NCBI GenBank assembly: GCA_007922305.1
Contig: ML677342.1
Coordinates: 682,001 to 746,000 of the forward strand
Direction of reading: 5' to 3'
Origin: Dermatemys mawii
Taxonomy: Eukaryota; Chordata; Testudines; Dermatemydidae
Length of the DNA stretch: 64,000 nucleotides
Part shown: positions 14,901 to 26,900 of the stretch, in pieces
Layout: every line of letters starts with the position of its first letter
Position numbering within the stretch: position 1 is the stretch's first letter
Notes under the pieces: generated by a model
The model's input: only the letters and a program-made list of their open reading frames with translations
What the model was told of the DNA's origin: nothing
Database searches by the model: none
Program-made: the position numbers and the translations under genes

Positions 14901-17900
14901 GGTGGGAAAAGGGTAAAAAAAGAGTGGCACACTTTTCCCCCCTTTGATATACATAAGTAAAAAAAAAAAAATATTTTAAGCATTCCTAAGAGAGTCAGGA
15001 CTAGAAAGCAGAAGAAATTAACAGAATTTAAATTTGTTTGGTTATAATGCACTTTTAAGAGCCAGTGGTGCACAAACTTTTCCAGTCACATTCCCTCTTA
15101 TCATTAATGGAATCTGTCTGCATGCTGCTCCCTCCCCACCCACTGTGGGGGCTGGCCCAAGCCCTGCTGTGTGCCCCCTCCCCTTATTGTTCCTCCCGAG
15201 GGGTCCAGGCCCCTACGGGGATCCACCCCACAGTTTGTGGGCTACTGAGATAAGCAGAATTACTGCAGAGAGATCAAGTGATTTGCCCAAGGTCACATAG
15301 TAGTCTAGGATATATCTAGAATATTCTGATTCCTTCTCCTGTTCCTCAGCCATCTCTCCATCCTACCTGTTCCCTGACTTTTCTTTCTGGCCAAGGTTGC
15401 AGCTATCTTGAAGTCTAAGAGGGGATAACAGCTTTTTATAGAGCAAAATGCCACTCACTTGCCTAAATTGATGAGGCCAGCAGTGAAAGGGGATAGCCCC
15501 AGCAGTGAGGGAGGGAAGGAGACACTCGCTGATGAGGGACACCAGGTAGCTTCTCTGACCTCCCTTTCGAGTGTCTAGCACCCACTGGCCAGTTGGGGTG
15601 GGGGAAGGGTGCTGACTGGCCAGCTTTCTCACCACTCCAGGGATTTAATCTAGAGCAAAGACCACATGGAGCCGTTTTTTGGCACTATTCCAGAAACCTG
15701 CTTATAGAGCATATGTTAATAGTGTTCTACAAAACAGATAGCAAAGAGCTGCAGAGCAATTTGGCAGATGCACAATTTGCAGCTACAACTCCTCCACAAT
15801 TAAGTATCTCACCTCTGTCCACTGCCAAGGAAAGCCTATTTTCAGATTCTTGACAATGAAATTTACTGCTATGTCAGCTGGCAGGACTGGCATACGTTCA
15901 GTTGGCTGACGTGATAAAATAACATTTGCATAAACTAAGCACTTCTGTTTAGTTAATCCTTTGAAGAGAATACTTCAGTGCTACATATAAAGAAAATGAT
16001 ATCCTAACCTACTAAAAGTAATGCCTATGAAAATGCATGAAATTATTTTAAATGAAAATTGCCAAAAAACAGCAAGTGTAAAACTGGATCCTAGTAGTGA
16101 TACATACACTAATGAAAAAGTATGTGTACAAGTCTCAGTTAACCTCCACATTAAATATAGAATTTACTATCATGCAGTCTCAGTTAATTTCCACATTAAA
16201 AAGTCTGTTAACTTCAACATTAAATATGAAATTTACTATCATGCATAGCAACAATCACTGTGCAACTATATAGCTCCTATTTATTAACCATAATAGAAAA
16301 CTTCAAACCAAAGTATTAAAATAATCTATACTGCTATTGTACAACTCTACTCTGCTTCCTAAACATATTAACCTTGTATTTTTACATAGTCCTTTTGCAA
16401 TGTATGTACTATTTTGATGAGTAGTTTTAGCATATAATTGAAGGCAAGAATCTTATACATGATGAAGAGACCTTTTACCAATAACGATTTTGGTATTTAA
16501 AAATAAACAGCAGCTTTGTAAATCTGAGTGTTTCTTAAATGTTGAAATGGCAAACCCCTTTGTGAAATGCACACTTGCAAATATTAGCTAAAAGCAAAGC
16601 TCCTAGTATTCCTAATATCATTGTTTTATCATTTACAAAACACTTTATGCACCAAAACAATTAAATTGATTACCAATACCAGAAGCCGTTTGAGTACAGA
16701 ATATTTATATTAATGGGAAAATAAATTACACAGTGCTCAAGCAGTTCTCGCAACCAACTCAGGAAAACAAGAATAATCATCTTGCCAAAAAAAATTTTGA
16801 AGAAGCAACTTTTTTTAAATAATTATTTAAGTTAAATTCTCTCTAAGAATTATTTAATATTAAAAAGCTTTTGCAAACTAAAAAACGTTTATATAAAAGC
16901 ATAGGAGTGCTTGGACTTCTTGGAGGCAGAAGTCTGTTTCTTGTACTTCTTCTTGTTCCTTCTACTGAAACTGAAAACTCTCTCAGAAAATAGACTGAAC
17001 AGAAAGCTAAAACACTAAAATTTAAAGATGTTCTAAGAATCTCCTGTCAAAGACAAAGGAAATATAACTGTCAGGAAAGAAATAGAACCCCAATACATAT
17101 ATAATTAACAAACTACCTATTCGTAAAGAAAATATGTTCCTAAGGACAACCCATAAAGATTCTGAGCAAATGAAGAAACTGGGCTCTGATCCCCATGGAG
17201 GTTCCCTCATCATTGAAGAAGATAGAGGGCCTCACATGTCCAAGACAACGGATAGGGACCTGGAGCTCAACCCCTTTTGCCTGGTGGTATGTCCATGGGG
17301 TCCAGAAAGGCCACTGCATGGGCACCTACCATTATAAGTGGCCAGGGCATCATGGGGACTTGGTACCCTTCACGCCTCAAATGCCAAGAGCGGTGCCGGC
17401 TCTGCCTTAAGACATATGATTCCAGTTCTGACCCCGAAGACAATTCTGACCTCTGAGACCACAGCAGTGCCGTGCAGGACAGTGCCTGAGAGCAGTACTA
17501 AGGTCAGGATGACCAGTGCTAGAGCATGGCTGGTTTGCCCTTGAAGAGCACGGCCCCCTCTGTGCGGTGCCAGTGTTATCGTCAGGGACTGCCATCTCTA
17601 CAAGGTGGCTCAAACGTGTCCAAGGTAGATGGCAGTTCCAACTCCCCCATTTGACTGTACCGTGCTGGAGAGTCCAAGGGAACCGGACTCTGACCTGTGT
17701 GGCCAGGGTCAATAGTGCCTGTTTTGCCTGAGCAGGAGCTGAGTGTTCTGGCATGAGACGCTCCGTGGGCACCATCACATTTCACTGCTCTTAGTGCTGA
17801 TAAATCCCCACACCCCATCTTTGGCTCTTCTTTGCTTCTTATGCAGCACCAGCAAGTGCGATTGGCGCCTGGAGGCCGTCAAGCTCATCTTCGGTGCTGA

Positions 17901-20900
17901 AGAGTGGCAATGCCACCGGTCTCTGGACACTGAGTCCTTTGCCAGGGCCGCAGCCTCCTTCACTGATGCAGGATGGGGGCAAAGAGCCATCTCCATAAGG
18001 AGAAGTTTAAGTCTACAGTCCCCCTCCTTCTTAGTTCTTGGGTGAAAGCCCCTGAACATCTTACACTCTTTGGTCTGATGGGCTTCTCCCAAGCACTTTA
18101 AACAGGAGTCGTGAGCGTCTGTACTGGGCATAGGCTTCTGGCAGGACCCACAAGGTCTGAAGCCTTAAGACTGAGGCATGCACTGGTCCCCAGAAGGGAG
18201 AATGTGGGGAGGGGATAACCCCCAACAGAACTTAGGTACTAACTACTGTGACGGAGTCAGACCAGAAGGATATAGGAGAGTGCTGGAAGGCAGGTATATT
18301 AGTCTCAGGATGTGCAGGTCCTTGTTCCCTGGATAGCCAAACAAAGGCTACTCCAGGCCAATCAAGACACCTGGGGCTAATTAAGAACCTTCTAGAAAGG
18401 AGTAGAAACAGCTAGCCTAATTGGGACACCTGAAGCCAATCAGGGACTGGCTGAAACCAGATAAAAACCTCCCAGTTAGTCAGGTGGGTGTGGGTGTCAG
18501 GAGCTGTGGAAGGAAGTTATGCTGTTGGTGAGACTGAGTGTAGGACAACATATCATACTGAAGGAAGGAGGCCCTGAGGTAAGGGTGAAGTGGAGTTTGA
18601 AGAAGCAGGGACTGCTGTGGGGAAGTAGCTCAGGGAATTGTATTGTGTTTTGTGCCTAAAAGGTCAGCCATCTTAGCTGATACTATTAGGGTCCCTGGGC
18701 TGGAGTCTGGAGTAGAGGGCGGGCCCGGGCTCCCCCCTTTTTCCATCTTCCATACTGGCCTGTGATGAAGGCAACTCACTAGGTGGTGACTCTTGCCAAT
18801 TATACTGAGAAAGGGAGGTCACTCTGGGGCCTTGATGAGTTTCTGAGGCCCCTAAATCTGCCAGGAAGCGCAGGACCCACAAGTACAGACTTGGAGCTTT
18901 GTCACACTACCTACACTAAAACACTAATATGCTATACTAAGTAGAACTATTTACAATCCAAAAGGAAAGTTTGCTAGGGGATCGCTTGCTCGAAGCAAGA
19001 GAAGTACCTCCAATGACCATCATGGGTGGTAAGAAGGAACTGAAGAGGTGGTGGGTCGGCAGGGACCTATTCACACCACCATGAAGGCATGACTCCAGGG
19101 GGACTCCACGGCTGACCTGATGTGTACCATTAGGGGAAAAACTTTCCAACAACTGTGCATACGGAGCGCACACACCTACTTGGAATTGACATGAAAAAAC
19201 CCAAGTCTGCAATTTTTAGAAAACAAGAAAAAGAGTTTTGAATTTTTAAACTTACCATTGTCTTTGCAATTTTTTCACTGTGATTAACCAAGCAATATTC
19301 AGGGAGCTTCTGTGATAGGAAGCATCCTGCTCACACTACACTGAAGTACAATTTAGAAAAGGACTATTTTATGTTCTTCAAATTCCAGGAGGATTTTTTT
19401 CTGTGCTCCTGCACTGAAGTATACCAGACAATAACCCTCACTGTCTTGTTCTATTCCACGCTCCTCAACCTCTACTGGCTGCAGTACCTTCACAGCTCAC
19501 TCACATTGTAGCAGAAGTAGTCTGGGCCAACATACCTCCATGGACCATTCCAAAAGGAAGCATTTCCATGATGAACTTATGGTTGAAGTTATGGCCAGGG
19601 CCAATAAGCAGGTCCAATACCAGAAAACAGATGGTCATATGGCTAGAAGGAAGGAATGGCACAAGGCAAGAGGAAAACCTCAGCCTGGCTGTATAGCTTG
19701 AGGAGAGGGTTTCAGTGTGGGAGCAGGCATAGAACAGGAACAGCAGGTAAGAGAGGAGGACAGCGCTCAGCCGAAAGAATTGTTTGAGCTGCTGCTATCA
19801 CTAATGACTGCAAGAGTACCAGTTTCTGCTGCATCGCCCACACCATGGCCTGAGCCCCCTACGGGTACCCCTCTGATGCACGCATAAGGAATGAGGGCTA
19901 TTTATAAAAACAAAGCAAAACACCACAACACAGTAGCTTGTCAGGGAACAATATAATATAGCTGCATTTTAAGGCCAGATTTCACATCTGCTGGAATGTT
20001 ATACAATGTAGCATATAAAATGAAAATTGAACAGCAACAGGAGCCTTGTTTTTGTGGAAAAGGACAACTGGTACTTTAGACTGAAGTCTATTGCAGACTT
20101 TTGTGTATGTTTGATACTACAGTTTAATCTTATCAAAAGTTTTTCTGTTTCTTTTTAATCAATACACCTTATACTTTAGTCTACTTGTCTACAAGTGAAT
20201 ATTGTACAGTACTTACAGAAGAAACAATACAACTTGCAACACTGTATGCTTTTAAAAGTTGGAACTTTTGAACAGAAGAAAGGGCAAGATTAAAAAAGAA
20301 AATGGGTGCCCACATTTAAGCTCCTGAATTTACAATTAGGAACCTAAAAGAATGGTTTGATTTTCAAGCAGTATTGAATTCCCACTAAAAGTCAACTAGA
20401 CAATTGTGTTCTTGGTGCTCAGTATCTTTGAAAAAAAAACATCCTGCCACTTGCTTAAGATGCTAATATGGATTTAGAAGCCTAAATGTGGGCACCTGAA
20501 ATATATGTATGTATATATATTTATCTTGACCATGGATAAAGGACAATACTTTATTTCTGCATGAATTGTTTCACCAGCTCTCAAAAGCAGTAGGTGGACT
20601 GGCTAGAATCAAAGTAACCTGAGAAAAGCGTTCAATGTGTTTAAACCTCTGTGCCTTCTTCACAATACACAGAACAATCAGGTAGTACATTGGAAATGTT
20701 TTTCTTTCTACAATACTTCATTTTCTGTAGTTGTCCTGTGATAATGCTGTAAAGATGTGTGTTACCTATGTATTTTATACTTTTACAATAATTTTCAAAG
20801 AATGGTGATGAGTTTGTACTTTTATATGGGAACTGAATAGTCAGACACTTTAGCCAGGGAAGGGTGGTATAGAGGACAGCCAGTTTCAGTTCAGGTCATT

Positions 20901-23900
20901 GTCCTGCTGGCCAGCATGCCATGGAAGAGAAAAGTTATGTTGTCTTCCATTCTGTATGGATGAAAAAGAACTAAAGAAGGCATCAAAGGAAACTAAAGGG
21001 ACTGGGAAGAAAACAGGTGAGTTCGTAGAAGTAGTTTCGGGTTAAAAAGGGTATATAAAACAACAAAACCCCATTTGTTTAATTAGTTCTATCCTCAGAC
21101 AATTTTTACTGAATAAAATTTTTTCTAAAAAGTAATTTCATTGTAAAATAAGATAATTACCTCATTGGTTACAGTTCATTTGATAATGTCCCTAATGACT
21201 GCAGTAACACCTGCTGGTAAAGGCATATGAACATCTGAGTGCAACCAGAAAACCACTCATGACTCCATTACATTTCCTCTTTACAGATCAATATATGAGA
21301 ACCATAGAGAGCAGTTCATTTCCTTTTGTGGAGCAAAAGTCAGCAGGCTTCGCAACAAAAGACAGATGTAACAAGCAGCTTTGATACTTGAATGTAGTTT
21401 CTCAGAAAGGAGTGAAGAAATAAATGCTTTTTAAAAAAAATACATTGACCTTCATTACTTTTTTTTTTTTTTTTTTTTTTATAGAAAATGAATCATACTC
21501 ACATCATTTGATTTGAACTTTTCTCTATAGGAATGTATGACCCAATCTACCAGAATATTTATCTGTTTGGTAAAAAGTAGAGAAGTTTCACTTCCCAACC
21601 AAAAGGTCTTCAGAAGAACTGTCTGTGGCATAACTTGCAGAAGCTGTGCATTGGCCCCTTCACATAATCTATAGAAGAAAAAGAAAAAGTGAACAAAACC
21701 TAAAGCTTAATGCCAATTTGATTACTATAGTAACGAGACAGATATGTCTCCTGTCACAACATACAAAGGTTTGGTAATTTTTAAGCACAGCAAGATCATA
21801 CACTATTTTTGACGATTAATATATGTAAAATAATGACAGCCAAAGTGAAGGAACTCAAATGTTGTGTTAATATTGTATAAATAAAATTACATTTGGAACA
21901 AAAGGAAAAAAAAAAAACTACTTTATAAGGCAATCCTACATACATCTATTCATTTACATTGAATAAGGAGGAGAAGATAATACAAGCGCTTACAGATTAA
22001 AAAAAGACATGTATGCTCTACGTTCAAGATCTTTCAATTAAGAATTTGCTAGACAATGAAAAAAATCTCTAAATTGCAAAGCTAAAAACTCTCACCCTTA
22101 TGAAACAAAATTAAACACCTATCCACACACGGAACACAGTGGGAAAATAATATGTAAAAATTTAAACAAAAGTCTCCATACTAACATCCAGGCAGAATAT
22201 TCTTTCAACATAATGAAAGGTAGTTATAAACAGGCAAAGAAATGAAAGATTTCAAAGGAAACATTTAGGAAACGCATGGCCAAATACAACTTGCAAAGAG
22301 CTGTGAGGACAGCATCTCATTTCAGAAACAGCGAGCATAGTAAAGATAGGGTACAATTCCATTCTGGATTGAGAAATGGGTTTGAATTTTGAAACAGAAG
22401 AAGAAGAAAGTAAAGTATTCTCCTATAAAACTTACCTTCTTGTTAAAGTCTGTACTTCAGCGTTCACTAAATTAAAGAAAAACTTGAGTAATGCTTTGTG
22501 AACCACCCTTTGTTCACTTATTTTTTCTGAAACAGAGACTGCATGACAAAAGGTTTTGCAGTAAAGGCAAGATCTGAAAAATAAAGTACCAGACAATCTT
22601 TAAGTTTCAAATGATCACCTGACTAATCAATGCATGAGGCAATTCTGACATTTTAGTTCCAAAATTGCAGTAACATACTTATGAGGTTTTGTAAATACAA
22701 TCAAATCAGCAGTTCAGAAATAATCATAATTAATAAAATGACAAAACATAGTGACCCCATTACTGGTATCACATTTGAACATGCTCAGGATGAAACTTGC
22801 CATATACAATATCAATTTAGGAGGGAATTTCTCTATGTCCAGATTAAAAACATAAATGAAGAAAGTTAGTTATTTGCACACACAGGTTAAACTTGACCAG
22901 TGTACAGAGGGCCATTGCAAGGCACTGCTCATGTCTGTTCTATTTTGAAGCCTTAAGTAGAATTTAAGTAATGCATAAGCCTTGTGCTGGCCCATTGCAC
23001 AGAACGAAATCTACCCCAATAAACTTTTACTCAAAAGATATTAACGTGCATTCATTAAAAATTATAAGTATATGTATATTTACATATCAATACCACTGAT
23101 GATTTAAGGCCAATTTTTAATATATATATTCTGTGCTGACATGTTCACTGATTAAGTGTTTGATCTCGTGTTATATTGGGGGAAAAATTTTAATTAAAGG
23201 TTCATATCATGCATTGGCCCTCTCTACGCTAGTGAAGTTTAACTTTTGTGCGCAAATAACCAGCTTTCTTCGTTTATGTTTTTAATCTGAACACAGAGAA
23301 GCCCTCAAAACAAGAGATCATACAAACAAACACACACTTTCCAACTGCTTCTTACCTCACAAGCATCTCTAACAGAGACCATGTTCCTCTCCTGCAAATA
23401 GGACACTGAAGAAATTCCAGATAATATCTTAACATGGAAGGAGACTTCCAAGGAGGATCAAGTTGAAGATGAATATACAAGATGTGAAAAAATTTAGCAG
23501 AGAATACTGTGTCTGTATCCCCCTGTTTTAAAAATAAGAGAGATAAATATTTGTTCTGTACTGGCCAAAGACTTAATAGTGAAAAACTTTTGTGTTAGTT
23601 ATACGCCTCCTAACCTCAAACTCATCCAAAACTCAAATTCACTGATGACAAATGTTAGTTTAATATCATGTGGGAAAGGGAGGGGCAGGAATATAAGAAG
23701 CAAAATATTGTAATTTGCACAGAAAAGGAAAAAAAATAAGGGTAACGTGAACCAAAAGATATTCAGCTCTGATATGGACTCATTTATACCAGTGAATTTT
23801 ATCTCTTACAGGGTTGGGAATGATGCAGGGTAAGTGTGCATACAGTTGCTTTATATACATCTTTTTGCCCATTGCCTTGCCTGCAACTACCAATCCAGAC

Positions 23901-26900
23901 CCATGTGTGTGCAAGTCACACTCATTTTGCCGCACCACAATACCAAAACGGTGCAAGTTACAATATTTGCTTAATCCTGTTCCTAACCAATTTACAATTC
24001 TTTCCAATTCTGACCTGTTTCTTACAAATGATCTTTATGCTATTCAGAGAGACCAGTATTTCTATTGCCACTAACCAAAATGACTTACATTGCATTTGAA
24101 AAGGATAATTTTTGGTTTGACTTAAGAGTTGATGAATACATCTGACTTTGGCATTGTCTAGACAATATTTTTTTTAAGTGGGCTCAATATGTATGGCTTA
24201 CTTATGCAAAATTACAGAAGATCCTGCTGTTTCTCAAAGGACTGGGAAGTTTCAACCTCACTGCTTACTCTTCCTTTCTTGTAACAGTTTTTACATTTAC
24301 ATATAAGGACAGCATTTAACAATAAGATGGGTACTACATCAATAGAATTATAAAAACACTGTTTGGTTTCTGAAAGTTTTCAATTATTTAAATAAAATTG
24401 TACTGGAGAAAAAATTGAGAGTACGAGTGCACGTGCAAGCATTTCACTTTTATCCATGGATGTTTCCTATGGGCTTAGAGTAGTTATCCTAATATATACT
24501 ATAGTCTCAGCTGATATAAACATGTAGCTTTCTGAACTATTTGTCACCTGCATACATGTAGATAGCATAGTCCTAAATGAGGTAATGCTGACAGTATGAA
24601 AAAGATAATATTCATTCAGACTGAGAAAATAAATAAATTTTCTGTCTTGCACAGTATGCTGGGATTTTATTCTTTCAACAATATATTGACAGTATATTCT
24701 GATGAAGTAGTGGTTAAAGGAGCAGTGGTTAAAGAAATCATAGATAAAGACACTCTTTTTAAAAATATACTGTTGGTATCTGACTAAGACTATGGTTTTT
24801 ACATTCCCTCCCCCAATTTAATACTGCAAAAGACCAAGCCTTTAGTTCTCACCTGTAGCATATGCTCCAGAAGAGAGTGAAGAAGTTGCACAGGAGGGAT
24901 GGAGTATTTTTGAGTAGCAGCAAGTTCTGTGATTACATCAGTAAAGAAATGTCCTTCTACTAGTCCTTCAAGTATATACAATATACCTCTGGAGAGGTCA
25001 ATATTTTTAACCTAGGAATGGTAAATGTGTGTGAATAAGTGCATAGGAAGAATAGCAGAATAAAAGATTTATAAATATAGTTCTATCTTAAAAGAAAAAT
25101 GAGAACCAACTAAAAGTTCAGTCCCTTTAGATAAGTGGTCTTCAAACTGGGGTGTGTCCACACCTGGGGGTGAGCAAGAGCCCGGCGCCAGCGCCGAGCC
25201 CACCCGGGAGACCGCCGAACTCCTGGATGGGCTATTTTAGTTCTGCTGAAATGCCGCCGCAGAAAGCGGAAGCTTCTGCTTTCTGCTGCAGCATTTCAGC
25301 AGACATACTCCCGGGGCTGCCAGACTCTTCCCTCCGCAGAAAATGGGGGGAAAGTTTGAAGACCCCTGATACAAAAGAAAAACATTTATGAAAAATGTCT
25401 TTGGCCAAAAAGTATGTATATACTTTTGTTAATCATATAACAAGGTAAGAAATTGTTTTAAGATATAGAAAACAATAGTTCTAATTTAAAGTAATTTACT
25501 AATTTATAGTGAGATCCTCTGATATGCTGAATGTTTTCTGCAAGGGCTTCACTGTTCCTAACCCCTACTGATCTGAACTCCCACTAAAAGCACTCAGTAC
25601 CGTTCAGGATCTGCTTATAATCTCAGGAGATGGAGTCATATTATATTATTTAAGCCCCAGCAATTTAACAGTACTTACTCTCTAAGGTCTCATCTACATA
25701 GGCACTGGTATGTAGGGTATGCATAGTTACACGCTGCAGTGAAGCCCAGGTAGTGTCCACACTCCAGCGTTTAGCTACACGTGGCAGTGAAAGGCTCTGA
25801 TAGGGGAGAAAGCAGTGGGAAAAAGTCGGAAACTTCCCCACATTGCAAGGAACTGCTCCAGCAGCAGGATGCTATATTGCTAAAAGCAGTAGTGCAAACG
25901 GAGGAGGCAGTGATGGGCATGTAGAAAATCATGTAGGATCTATACCCTCAGGTTCTGGTGTGACTTTACTTGCCTAAGCAGTGTTTCACTGTCTGCACTT
26001 TATTTATACCTCTGCTGTGGGTGTACAGAATCTACTGTACATGCTGCTGTAAGTACAGACAAACCCTAAGGGTATATATTGTAGGAAGTTTTCACTCTGT
26101 TGGGTGTGCCTTCCGAGAGCTTGGCAGAAAACTTCCACAGAATAAAGTTTCTAAAGCCACAGAATAACCACTCCCACAATGGAAACCACAGTGATTTCCA
26201 GCGCCTCCAACTGTCAAGTTCCTTTCTGGGAGAAGTGAAAAATTATCAACTGAAAAACCTTTTCCAAAAAACACATCTCTCGATTCAGGGAAAATGATTG
26301 GACAAGTGCTGAACGATTATAACTTACAACTTCAGAAATGAAGAATTAGAGGTACTTACCTCTGTACCACACCCACTCAGTTGGTCTATTTGAGTAGACT
26401 TCTGTTTCACAGTCTGCAAAACAGAAGTAAATCAAGGGCATACATAAAAACACTTAGGTTGGATACTGACAAAATGCTACATTTAATGACCAGCAAAACA
26501 TACATCAGTGTTATAAAATATTTAACCAGGGGTTAAAAAATAAAGGCAAATTTAACAAGGAGATCCAATTAGTTCTCATTTCATAGAAATAGAAGGTATA
26601 CTTCTTATGAAACTACAAGAGAAGGTTTCAACAAGGTGTCCTGAGTTGACAATAATCTAGGCAACTTCATACTTCAAATCAAAATTGTCCTGCAATTAAT
26701 GCATTATTCTTCACTTTTTGTTTTAAACTGTTCCTATGTGAAGACAGAATCAGTTTAAGCTACTTAATTTGCACTTAAGCATACTCTTCTTTTTCTTTTT
26801 TTCCCCAATAGCGAGCTGTTATGTATACACTAGTGTTTATTCTGTAAAGTGCTTTGGGAGCTTATGCAATAAAAAGAACTAAATATAAATGTAAAAATGT

